Positions 37,754 to 46,471 of a stretch of DNA of 64,000 nt are shown in pieces. Below the pieces are notes generated by a model. The model was not told where the DNA came from, did no database searches, and saw only the letters and a list, made by a program, of their open reading frames with translations. The stretch comes from Bacteroides faecalis (GTDB lineage Bacteria; Bacteroidota; Bacteroidia; Bacteroidales; Bacteroidaceae): contig NZ_BHWB01000017.1 of the NCBI RefSeq assembly GCF_003865075.1, positions 1 to 64,000 of the forward strand. The letters run 5' to 3'. A program made the translations under genes and the position numbers. The number at the start of each line of letters is the position of its first letter. Position 1 is the first letter of the stretch.

Positions 37754-37761
37754 TATATTTG
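37754..37761 (+). promoter_or_regulatory. -7 box TATATTTG of the araC-type gene
   Basis: An exact TAnnTTTG with CTTG (37730-37733) as an imperfect -33 box at 20-base spacing. It lies downstream of the in-frame ATG at 37748, so translation must begin later, at 37790. Confidence 0.6.
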
Positions 37762-37789
37762 TGGAGCACGACCATTTAAATTAAAAGCT

Positions 37790-38677
37790 ATGATAAAACT
37801 AAAAGATGGATTTTCAGGAGAAAGGGCACTAGTTATTCCCCGTATGATTATCGACTTAATGGAAGAAGATCCTTTGGTATCTATGCTACATATAACCGAC
37901 ATAGGTTATTACCCAAAAGCCAAACATCACTTTCGTGAACGTAATGAACCTATCAATCAATACGTATTCATTTATTGTATAGATGGAGCCGGATGGTACC
38001 GGGTAGGTAATCAAGAATATACTATTTCTGCCAATCAGTATTTTATACTTCCCGCCGGAGTACCCCACGCCTATGCTTCCGACAAATCTTTCCCATGGAC
38101 TATTTACTGGATTCACTTTAAAGGTACGTTAGCACCATTCTATGCCAAAGAAGCCAACCGTCCGATGGACATAAAGCCTATACAACACTCGCGTATCAAT
38201 ACCCGAATTGATTTATTCGAGGAAATATTCAATACTTTAAAGAATAGTTATAACCTTGAAAACCTGAGGTATGCTTTCTCCATGTTCCATTTCTATTTAG
38301 GAACATTACGTTATATACAACAATATCGCAATGCAACGAATAATAGTCCGGATAATGAGAATATTGAAGAAATAACCATTCATTATATGAAAGAAAACAT
38401 CGAAAAGCATTTAAGTCTGGAAGATATTGCCAGACAAATAGGTTATTCTCCTTCTCACTTTTCTATGTTATTCAAGAAACAGACGGGCCATAGCCCGCTA
38501 ACCTATTTCAATTTACTCAAAATACAGCAAGCTTGCCTGTTACTCGATACAACAGATATGAAGATCAACCAAATATGCTATAAAATAGGCATTGAAGATA
38601 CTTATTATTTTTCTCGTTTATTTAGCAAAATAATGGGAATGTCTCCAAGAGAATACCGTAAATCAAAGAAAGGATAA
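37790..38677 (+). CDS. AraC-family regulator with cupin sensor domain
   Basis: This 295-residue protein has an N-terminal cupin sugar-binding domain (about 30-150; RERNEPINQYVFIYCIDG, ISANQYFILPAGVPHAYASD). The C-terminal part carries two helix-turn-helix motifs (LSLEDIARQIGYSPSHFSMLFKKQTG and KINQICYKIGIEDTYYFSRLFSKIMGMSPREYR, the second holding the family signature). AraC proteins of this layout bind a sugar and switch on adjacent catabolic genes. It diverges from the MFS gene across about 180 bases, so control of MFS-DUF5107, and perhaps susCD, is likely. No HTCS or sigma/anti-sigma pair lies in the window. Confidence 0.9.
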   Translation: MIKLKDGFSGERALVIPRMIIDLMEEDPLVSMLHITDIGYYPKAKHHFRERNEPINQYVFIYCIDGAGWYRVGNQEYTISANQYFILPAGVPHAYASDKSFPWTIYWIHFKGTLAPFYAKEANRPMDIKPIQHSRINTRIDLFEEIFNTLKNSYNLENLRYAFSMFHFYLGTLRYIQQYRNATNNSPDNENIEEITIHYMKENIEKHLSLEDIARQIGYSPSHFSMLFKKQTGHSPLTYFNLLKIQQACLLLDTTDMKINQICYKIGIEDTYYFSRLFSKIMGMSPREYRKSKKG

Positions 38678-38707
38678 ACTTCGCCAACGAATATTACCTA
38701 CAAAAAA

Positions 38708-38738
38708 GAACCGCTTCCTTTTACAAGGAAAGCGGTTC
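38708..38738. terminator. Bidirectional terminator between the araC-type gene and groEL
   Basis: GAACCGCTTCCTT (38708-38720) pairs with AAGGAAAGCGGTTC (38725-38738) with one bulged base and a 4-base loop. A-rich and T-containing flanks suit use from both sides. Confidence 0.8.
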
Positions 38739-38774
38739 TAACTCTTTTATATGTTATTCTAAAGAAGAACGATA

Positions 38775-40427
<1,653 letters not shown>

Positions 40428-40454
40428 TTAAAAATTTATAGTTTACTATTTTAA

Positions 40455-40727
40455 TTAACCCCAAACAGCGACAACATCGCTCTGACGCATAATCAGGTAT
40501 TTTGTACCTTCAACTTCGAGTTCTGTTCCGGCATATTTGCCATAAAGAACTGTATCGCCTACTTTCAACACCATTTCTTCGTCTTTTGTTCCCTGACCTA
40601 CTGCCACAACTTCACCTTTCAAAGGTTTTTCTTTTGCTGTATCAGGAATAATAATACCACCAATTGTTTTTTCTTCTGCAGGGGCAGGGAGGATAAGCAC
40701 TCTGTCTGCTAACGGTTTAATGTTCAT
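40455..40727 (-). CDS. groS: Co-chaperonin GroES
   Basis: This 90-residue lid of the GroEL chamber has the mobile-loop region [21 protein letters not shown], followed by [19 protein letters not shown] and the conserved end [12 protein letters not shown]. It is the first gene of groES-groEL. Its leader (40728 upward) contains a GC-rich hairpin at 40773-40793. Confidence 0.98.
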   Translation of the reverse strand: MNIKPLADRVLILPAPAEEKTIGGIIIPDTAKEKPLKGEVVAVGQGTKDEEMVLKVGDTVLYGKYAGTELEVEGTKYLIMRQSDVVAVWG

Positions 40728-40772
40728 AGTTTTTTTGATTTTATATTGTTATACATTTATAATTAAAAGTCA

Positions 40773-40793
40773 CCCGCCTTTTTAACGGGCGGG
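40773..40793 (-). promoter_or_regulatory. GC-rich hairpin in the groES leader
   Basis: CCCGCC (40773-40778) pairs with GGCGGG (40788-40793) around a short AT-rich loop, 46 bases before the groES start. It could influence heat-dependent translation or mRNA stability. A loose -7-like TATACTTTG on the minus strand lies near 40821-40829. Confidence 0.4.
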
Positions 40794-40888
40794 ACGCTAA
40801 AGACATTGCGAAAAGTGTGCCAAAGTATAATAATGTTTGTTTGGCAGAAACGGACTGACAAAATGACCGTCCATTCGGTTCAACTGGC

Positions 40889-40915
40889 AAAAAGTATATT
40901 TGTTCTATACTTTTT
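40889..40915. promoter_or_regulatory. Perfect inverted repeat overlapping a -7 box
   Basis: AAAAAGTATA and TATACTTTTT flank 7 bases in the divergent gap between groES and the L,D-transpeptidase gene. The exact -7 box TATATTTG (40895-40902, plus strand) lies within it, so the repeat may be an operator for the transpeptidase gene; it also resembles a terminator stem. Confidence 0.45.
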
Positions 40916-40987
40916 AAACAAAAGATGTGGATTATTCCTTATAATAACATATATTCGTGAACGAGTTTATAAATGCACTGTATGATT

Positions 40988-42004
40988 ATGAAGAAAATAA
41001 GAATCGGCATATTCATTGCCCTCTGCGTACTCTACTCCTGTACTTCTCGGACAGGAGATGTTTCTACTGTCGAGATACCACCGACTGATTCTGTGAAACA
41101 GGACACCATTGAAATACCTGTCATCAAGAAAATTACCGCAGAAGATATCCATATCAGCAAAGAATTATTGTATGACAAATATACACTGGAAGATACGTAT
41201 CCTTATAAAGATACAACTCGTGACTTTCAGTGGGATAAAATCAAAGAACGACTTGCTTTGCTCGAAACGATACAGTTACAACCGTCACGATGGGCTATTC
41301 TTCAAAATTATAAAAATAGGAACGGTGAAGCACCGCTCGTAAAAAACTATAAAAGAAATGCTTACAAACGTATTGCAGATACGCTGGGAGTAGAGCGTTA
41401 CCAATCCATACCTCTTTATCTGCTGACAGATACGCTTATCCCCGAACGTTACGGACAGGACGGCGAATTAGCACGTTTTCTGGAAGATGGAGAAAATTTT
41501 GTCAAAGTAGAACCCATATTCACAGGAGATGAATGGATGGTTCCTAAAAAGTATGTAAAAGTGATCGGTGATACGATTGTATTTAATAAAGCTATTTTCG
41601 TGGACCGCCACAATCAGAATATCGCTACTCTAGAACGTACAGGAGAAGGACAATGGCTGATCCGTAGTATGAACCCTTCTACCACAGGACTCCATCGCCC
41701 ACCGTATGCACAGGAGACTCCTTTAGGAATGTTTGTACTACAAGAAAAGAAGGTTAAAATGATATTCCTGAAAGATGGTTCGATAGAAACAGGAGGATAT
41801 GCCCCCTATGCCAGCCGTTTCACTGACGGAGCTTATATTCACGGAGTACCTGTCAATGCACCACGCACTACTCAAATAGAATATAGTTGGTCGTTGGGAA
41901 CCACTCCAAGATCACATATGTGTGTACGAAATGCGACCTCACATGCCAAGTTTATTTTTGACTGGGCCCCTGTAAATGAGACGATTATTTTTGTATTGGA
42001 ATAA
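40988..42004 (+). CDS. L,D-transpeptidase (YkuD family), lipoprotein
   Basis: This 338-residue periplasmic enzyme has lipobox VLYSC (Cys18 from the chosen start). YkuD enzymes make 3-3 crosslinks in peptidoglycan or attach proteins to it. The catalytic block shows DGAYIHGVPV (His) and, about 30 residues on, SHMCVRNATSHAKFIFDW with the nucleophilic Cys; family members usually read SHGC(I/V)R, so the Gly is Met here. The N-terminal 200 residues have no clear match. Three ATGs lie in frame (40973, 40982, 40988); I chose the last because it gives the best signal peptide. Confidence 0.82.
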   Translation: MKKIRIGIFIALCVLYSCTSRTGDVSTVEIPPTDSVKQDTIEIPVIKKITAEDIHISKELLYDKYTLEDTYPYKDTTRDFQWDKIKERLALLETIQLQPSRWAILQNYKNRNGEAPLVKNYKRNAYKRIADTLGVERYQSIPLYLLTDTLIPERYGQDGELARFLEDGENFVKVEPIFTGDEWMVPKKYVKVIGDTIVFNKAIFVDRHNQNIATLERTGEGQWLIRSMNPSTTGLHRPPYAQETPLGMFVLQEKKVKMIFLKDGSIETGGYAPYASRFTDGAYIHGVPVNAPRTTQIEYSWSLGTTPRSHMCVRNATSHAKFIFDWAPVNETIIFVLE

Positions 42005-42019
42005 ATTTTCCTATATTTG
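41990..42019 (+). promoter_or_regulatory. Promoter TTTG-N18-TATATTTG inside the end of the preceding gene
   Basis: TTTG (41990-41993) overlaps the last codons of the YkuD gene, and TATATTTG (42012-42019) follows its stop. The second transpeptidase gene thus has its own promoter, and its start lies at the ATG 42048. Confidence 0.65.
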
Positions 42020-42047
42020 CCACATCGTTTTTTATAGAATATCTATC

Positions 42048-42767
42048 ATGTTTCAGAAAATCGTATTAAGTTGTTTACTTCTTTTTTTCCCGATCAGCCA
42101 TATTTCTAACACAAATAGGGAAGATAATTCTGTACTTTCTTCTCTTCCCGTATCGGAATTGGCAGCAGGCGAACAGCTTTACGAAGAAATGGGATTGGCA
42201 GGTACAGTCAATTTTATCGCCTTTCGTCAAGCAGTAGCAGGTTACAACCGAATTCAAGGAAAGAAAAAACCGATACTGACACTGATCGATTTCTCTAAAC
42301 CTTCCACTGAAAAAAGACTTTATGTTTTCGACATTGACAAGAAAGAGCTTCTGTATAGTTCTGTTGTCTCTCATGGAAAAAATAGTGGAGACAATTATGC
42401 TACTTCTTTCTCCAATCAAACCGGTTCTTACAAAAGTTCATTGGGCTTTTATCTGACAGAAAACACTTATCAGGGAAAAAACGGATATTCACTTATTCTC
42501 AACGGATTGGAAAAAGGTATTAATGATAAGGCAAAAGAACGTGCAATTGTAGTGCATGGGGCTGCTTATGCCGATCCTTCTGTGATTGCTTCCGGGCGTT
42601 TGGGAAGAAGTTTCGGATGTCCCGCGCTTCCGCAGACTTTGACAAAGCCTATTATTAATACAATTAAAGACGGGAGTGTCATGTTTATCTATGCAAACAA
42701 TGCCAATTATCTGGCCCAAAGCAACTTTTTGAAAACAACGACTCGTAGCAACTCATCAAACTTATAG
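42048..42767 (+). CDS. Murein L,D-transpeptidase catalytic domain protein (YkuD_2)
   Basis: This exported protein of 239 residues has signal peptide MFQKIVLSCLLLFFPIS. It belongs to the YkuD_2 type, distinct from the gene upstream: SSVVSHGKNSGDNYATSFSN, then ERAIVVHGAAYA (His) and GRLGRSFGCPALP (catalytic Cys). The longer frame from 41976 overlaps the previous gene and its promoter, so I start at 42048. Two adjacent transpeptidases of different subfamilies suggest linked wall remodelling roles. Confidence 0.85.
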   Translation: MFQKIVLSCLLLFFPISHISNTNREDNSVLSSLPVSELAAGEQLYEEMGLAGTVNFIAFRQAVAGYNRIQGKKKPILTLIDFSKPSTEKRLYVFDIDKKELLYSSVVSHGKNSGDNYATSFSNQTGSYKSSLGFYLTENTYQGKNGYSLILNGLEKGINDKAKERAIVVHGAAYADPSVIASGRLGRSFGCPALPQTLTKPIINTIKDGSVMFIYANNANYLAQSNFLKTTTRSNSSNL

Positions 42768-42802
42768 TTCAATTCGTAACTTATATACGGTCAATCGAAT
42801 AG

Positions 42803-42934
42803 TTTCAAGCGTACAAACTAAGTGTTTCAACCCATGAAACTTTTAGTTCCAACGCTTGAAACACTTTGTTTCATGCCTTGAAACTATGTGTTCATCGTAT
42901 TGGAACAGAATGTTTCAAGTATTAAAAATATCCT
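42803..42934. repeat. Six 22-base imperfect tandem repeats with internal dyads
   Basis: Units start at 42803, 42825, 42847, 42869, 42891 and 42913, exactly 22 bases apart. Consensus is TTTCAAnnnnTTGAAAC followed by 3-4 variable bases and TG. Units 2-4 hold the dyad TTTCA/TGAAA most clearly, and unit 1 (TTTCAAGCGT) is the inverse of part of unit 3 (ACGCTTGAAA). The array sits between convergent genes. Confidence 0.85.
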
Positions 42935-43035
42935 GAAACAATATCGAAAAGGAAACAACGCAATAACGAAGTCTTCAATAAGTGATACAAGAATTATTAA
43001 GTTTAACCAGACAACCCAAATAAGGACGATACAAA

Positions 43036-43132
43036 GTGTGCAAGATAAACGATCTTACACCAATCTGCAACAGCATCTTACACACTATTAAACCATTATA
43101 TATCAAATAGATATATGCAGATTGTGTAAGAT
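43036..43132. repeat. ATCTTACAC direct and inverted repeats
   Basis: ATCTTACAC occurs at 43052 and 43075, and in inverse form at 43124-43132 (GTGTAAGAT) and, imperfectly, at 43036-43046. TGCAGATTGTGTAAG (43116-43130) is the near-perfect inverse of CTTACACCAATCTGCA (43054-43069). Long-range pairing is possible across the end of the 42768-43211 gap. Confidence 0.6.
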
Positions 43133-43211
43133 GGCAGATAAATTTCTTTTTTTAAACAGGGAGAGTTAAAGCATAGAGAGAGAATTCATAAAAATCCAAT
43201 ATGAATGTAAA

Positions 43212-43763
43212 TTATATATTGGCCATATATTTCCAAAGTGGAGCAGCATTCAATGCCTGCATTATTTCATTATTCTCGAGCAGTGTTTTTACTTCTTCCA
43301 GGGTCAGTAAATGTACAGTCAAATCTTCCGTAGCTTCCAGATGTTGATGATCAATCAACTCCACATCCGTAGCGAGAAAACAATGTGTCAAATTAGTATG
43401 TGTGCTTGGATTAGCGGAAATCACCATATATTCTTGCCAGTTTCCTTTTCCGTATCCAGTTTCTTCCCATAATTCACGTTGTGCAGATTCCAATGGAGAA
43501 GAATCTTCTTTTTCGCAAACTCCCGCACAAAGTTCATAACAATATCTCCCAATTCCCGGACGATATTGTCGAACCATAATAAATTTACCATCCTTAGTTA
43601 GAGCAATAGTATTTACCCAATCAGGATACTCCAGAATATAATATTCAGGAATATGATTTCCATTAGGGAGCAACATATCTTCACAGCGTACAGTCAGCCA
43701 AGGATAGCGGAATAGATATTTGCTACTGACTGTTTTCCAGGGTCTTTCTTTTTCTTCCATCAT
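43212..43763 (-). CDS. NUDIX hydrolase
   Basis: This 183-residue enzyme probably cleaves ADP-ribose or another nucleoside diphosphate derivative. WLTVRCEDMLLPNG and EYPDWVNTIALTKDGKFIMVRQYRPGI are typical of the ADP-sugar pyrophosphatase branch. The NUDIX box runs CEKEDSSPLESAQRELWEE with TGYG after it. Compared with GX5EX7REUXEEXGU it has one extra residue between the Gly and REL. It is a single gene with a good promoter of its own. Confidence 0.88.
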   Translation of the reverse strand: MMEEKERPWKTVSSKYLFRYPWLTVRCEDMLLPNGNHIPEYYILEYPDWVNTIALTKDGKFIMVRQYRPGIGRYCYELCAGVCEKEDSSPLESAQRELWEETGYGKGNWQEYMVISANPSTHTNLTHCFLATDVELIDHQHLEATEDLTVHLLTLEEVKTLLENNEIMQALNAAPLWKYMANI

Positions 43764-43783
43764 CTTTTTGATTTATCATTAGG

Positions 43784-43815
43784 CAAAAATAATGATTTTC
43801 CGTCCTACTAACAAA
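43784..43815 (-). promoter_or_regulatory. Promoter of the NUDIX gene (TTTG-N20-TATTTTTG)
   Basis: On the minus strand TTTG (43815-43812) and TATTTTTG (43791-43784) are 20 bases apart, an exact consensus pair. The -7 box is only 20 bases from the start codon, so the leader is very short. Confidence 0.7.
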
Positions 43816-43862
43816 ACAATAGAATGAATTATAGATAGAAAAACTTACCTACTTAATAACAA

Positions 43863-44024
43863 TTATTGGCAAGTTATCTCTATCCCTTGTACCTGTTCCA
43901 GATATTTCTTCGTTGCGCTGACCATTGAACTGCCTATATAGAATAAAAATATAAGGCTAATAATGATCATTAATGCTCCAATCATAGCATATCGATTTCT
44001 CTGTTCTAAAAGACCGTCATCCAT
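43863..44024 (-). CDS. Small membrane protein, 53 residues
   Basis: An open frame of 53 codons starts MDDGLLEQRNRYAMIGALMI. It has one membrane helix (about 14-35, including IGALMIIISLIFLFYIG) and a polar C-terminus ending GIEITCQ. A strong, unusual-for-Bacteroides ribosome binding site AGGAGGAAGAGG lies just before the ATG, which is the main reason to call it. It follows the flippase-like gene by 83 bases on the same strand and may be its last operon member. No family is recognised. Confidence 0.65.
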   Translation of the reverse strand: MDDGLLEQRNRYAMIGALMIIISLIFLFYIGSSMVSATKKYLEQVQGIEITCQ

Positions 44025-44107
44025 ACCTCTTCCTCCTTTTATTTTTTACTTACTACAAAGATAACGCATGTAAGCTACAAAAAATTTTCAAGAATATTTC
44101 AAAAATC

Positions 44108-45127
44108 TTAAAAATTGAACTTCTTTAACCATCCCGGAATAATACAAACCCCAACAATCAGGTACATATAATAAGTAATGATACGCCAGACAAAAGCAAC
44201 GACCAGCGCCATTCCTGAAACAGAGAAAAAGTCTGCATAATATACCTGAAACATATATTCGCTAATTCCACTTCCACCGGGAGTAGGACTGACAGTCATC
44301 ACAATCCACAAAATAAGCTGACGAACGAAAGCAACTAATTGACTACCATTCGTAGTAAAAGCAAACAATAACGCATTCACCACCAAGTAACGGGAAACCC
44401 AGGCACAACAAGTCAACCCGAACGCCTTCAACCAGAATACAAAAGGTTTGCCGCTGATTTGATGAGAACTTTCCACTAAATTATCCGTCAATTCTTCAAC
44501 TACTTTCTTCCAACGACGAAGTAGCGGCAAACGAAAAACACTAATCAGCAAATGCTTTACCCATTCGGGACGATGGAATAATGCCAGATATAATAAAATG
44601 GTCCAAATTGTTACCACTCCATACACAATAAAGAATAGTAATTTGATACTTTCCGAGAAAACGGATACAGTTCCAAATAACTCGGAAAACGGAAAGAACA
44701 ACAATGCCAGCGGACAAGCTATCACCAGAAACAATTCATCTAAAAAGAGACAGGAAATCATCAATGCAGTGCTTCGCCCGGCATTAATTCCTTCTTTATT
44801 CAGAAAAAGAACAATCAAGCTACTCCCTCCCACCGCAGATGGTGTTACCGCCGAAGTAAATTCACAAAGCATATTGACGTTGAATGCTTTCCGCCACGAA
44901 AGAGTATTTTCAGAAAGATAACGAAACCGAGTTATCAGTCCGCCATCCCGCCCAAACATAAATAGAAAGGCAAGCAACAGACCGCCCAACAATCTCCAGG
45001 AAAAATGAATATCCGAGAATAATTGAGGATTGAATTCCTTCCAAAACAGCCACCCTACTACCGAAAGACCGATTACGACAGGAATAATCACATAAGAAAA
45101 TCTAAAAGGTTTCTTTATCGCTTCCAC
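44108..45127 (-). CDS. Lysylphosphatidylglycerol synthase TM-region / YbhN-type membrane protein
   Basis: This inner-membrane protein has about eight helices and belongs to the UPF0104/YbhN family. Marks are FTSAVTPSAVGGSSLIVLFLNKEG, SCLFLDELFLVIACP and MTVSPTPGGSGISEYMF, the last being the most conserved family block. No synthase domain is attached, so lipid flipping or glycolipid transport is the usual guess. The frame is open to a TTG at 45190, but it has no ATG before the first helix. I prefer the GTG at 45127 (339 residues), which overlaps the end of the glycosyltransferase gene by 13 bases; the 45190 start would give 360. It is translationally coupled to the GT4 gene. Confidence 0.8.
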   Translation of the reverse strand: MEAIKKPFRFSYVIIPVVIGLSVVGWLFWKEFNPQLFSDIHFSWRLLGGLLLAFLFMFGRDGGLITRFRYLSENTLSWRKAFNVNMLCEFTSAVTPSAVGGSSLIVLFLNKEGINAGRSTALMISCLFLDELFLVIACPLALLFFPFSELFGTVSVFSESIKLLFFIVYGVVTIWTILLYLALFHRPEWVKHLLISVFRLPLLRRWKKVVEELTDNLVESSHQISGKPFVFWLKAFGLTCCAWVSRYLVVNALLFAFTTNGSQLVAFVRQLILWIVMTVSPTPGGSGISEYMFQVYYADFFSVSGMALVVAFVWRIITYYMYLIVGVCIIPGWLKKFNF

Positions 45128-46272
45128 AGTTTCTTCCGTATCATTAGGTTCATATACCGGTCGTAAACTTCTTCTGCCACATTCTCCCAAGAACGGGCGA
45201 TGGTTCGCGAAGCCTCATCTCCTACTCTGGTAATCAGACGGGGTTGCCGAATTAATTCAGTAATCCGTTCAGCATAAGCATTTACGTTGTTTGCACTCAG
45301 AAAGCCGTTTGAAGAATCCGAGATGATTTCAGCTGCTGTAGAGTTCCTAATCATCAATGAAGGAGTATGTAAAGCAGCAGCTTCACGCACTACCAACGGT
45401 GCATTATCATACAATGAAGGAAAGAGGAACAGATCGGCAGCAGCATAATACTGTTTCAATCGTTCACGTTCAGTTATATTTCCCACAAAAGTTGTTTTCT
45501 CCATGAGTGATAGCTCACGTGCCTTTTGTTTGATTTCCGAAGCGGCGTATCCTGTACCAATAAAATACATTCGAAACGATTGTTCTTTTATTTGCGCCAG
45601 TACATCCAACAAAAAAGAAAGATTCTTTTCCCAAATATGTTGTCCAACAAACAGGAACATCATTTCATCATCGCCCAACTTCAACATTTCTCTCGCCACA
45701 CGTCTTAACTCTGCTATGGGTGCTCCATCAGCAAAATCATTACCATTATCCACTACCTCGACTTTCCCTTTATATCCATATTCACGCAAAGTCTCTTCAA
45801 CAGAAGCTTGAGGAATCCAAACCTCGTCTGCCATTTCATAGAAACGAACCACATTACGAATCAGATAATCGACTATACTTTTACAGGGGATAGCCCGTTC
45901 AAAATCAGAACGATACTTGGAATGGAATGTAGCCACAAGAGGAATATGCTGTGACTTGGCAATACGCATTGCCAACGATCCGGAAGAAAAAGGGCAATGA
46001 GCGTGTACCAAATCGAAAGAAAGCTTATGAATACGGGCATGAAAAGGCCAATCAATGCGTGGAAAACCCAATCGATAAGGCTTACGCATCGGAATAGGAA
46101 TAGAAGAATAACGATATACCGGATAAGTTCCCTCATCCTTGGCATCGGGCGCACTTGGAGTTACCACACATACGTTACCGGCTTTTTTATTCAGCCAATA
46201 AGCATAATTTTGTGTCGTCAATGAAACTCCGTCCATAATCGGCGGAAAGCAATCGTTGAATAAACCTATCAT
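45115..46272 (-). CDS. GT4-family glycosyltransferase
   Basis: This 385-residue cytoplasmic enzyme has two Rossmann-like domains. The N-terminal domain shows NDCFPPIMDGVSLTTQNYA, VHAHCPFSSGSLAMR and TFHSKYRSDF. The C-terminal domain shows VDNGND, FVGQHIWEKNLSFLLDVLA and the nucleotide-sugar site LFLFPSLYDNAPLVVREAAALHTP (the E-x7-E type motif). The pattern resembles alpha-mannosyl or glucosyl transferases that modify diacylglycerol or phosphatidylinositol. With the adjacent flippase-like gene it may build and move a glycolipid, which is inference. Confidence 0.88.
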   Translation of the reverse strand: MIGLFNDCFPPIMDGVSLTTQNYAYWLNKKAGNVCVVTPSAPDAKDEGTYPVYRYSSIPIPMRKPYRLGFPRIDWPFHARIHKLSFDLVHAHCPFSSGSLAMRIAKSQHIPLVATFHSKYRSDFERAIPCKSIVDYLIRNVVRFYEMADEVWIPQASVEETLREYGYKGKVEVVDNGNDFADGAPIAELRRVAREMLKLGDDEMMFLFVGQHIWEKNLSFLLDVLAQIKEQSFRMYFIGTGYAASEIKQKARELSLMEKTTFVGNITERERLKQYYAAADLFLFPSLYDNAPLVVREAAALHTPSLMIRNSTAAEIISDSSNGFLSANNVNAYAERITELIRQPRLITRVGDEASRTIARSWENVAEEVYDRYMNLMIRKKLWKR

Positions 46273-46434
46273 TATCTTTTATTAATATGATTGCAAAGGA
46301 ACAACTCAGACATTACATTTGTTTGAAGAAGATGTTACATTCAATAAGAGTTTTAAGCCCGGAATTTTACAACACAAACTCCCCACCAGCGAATATTTCA
46401 TAAATAAAGATTCAAAATTCAGAATTAAAAGAAT

Positions 46435-46442
46435 TATCTTTG
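46435..46442 (+). promoter_or_regulatory. -7 box TATCTTTG of the hydrogenase operon
   Basis: An exact TAnnTTTG match 30 bases before the ATG at 46472. It lies inside the longer open frame beginning at 46319, so that upstream start is not used. Confidence 0.55.
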
Positions 46443-46471
46443 CAGACACTAACAACCCCTTTAAACACAAT

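Noticed and set aside
17050-38677. Hybrid two-component or ECF sigma control of the PUL
   Set aside because: No such gene lies in the locus and SusC has no STN signalling domain; the AraC-type gene is the only regulator visible.
40728-40972. CIRCE heat-shock operator before groES
   Set aside because: No TTAGCACTC-N9-GAGTGCTAA or close variant is present; only a GC-rich hairpin and an AT-rich inverted repeat were found.
41976-42047. N-terminal extension of the second L,D-transpeptidase
   Set aside because: It overlaps the preceding gene and promoter; the ATG at 42048 gives a clean signal peptide.
42888-43091. 67-codon open frame in the repeat-rich gap
   Set aside because: It starts within the 22-base array, has no ribosome site, and its predicted protein has no recognisable fold; repeats explain the sequence better.
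46319-46471. 51-residue extension of HydA
   Set aside because: An exact -7 box lies inside it and the extra residues match no part of the hydrogenase.
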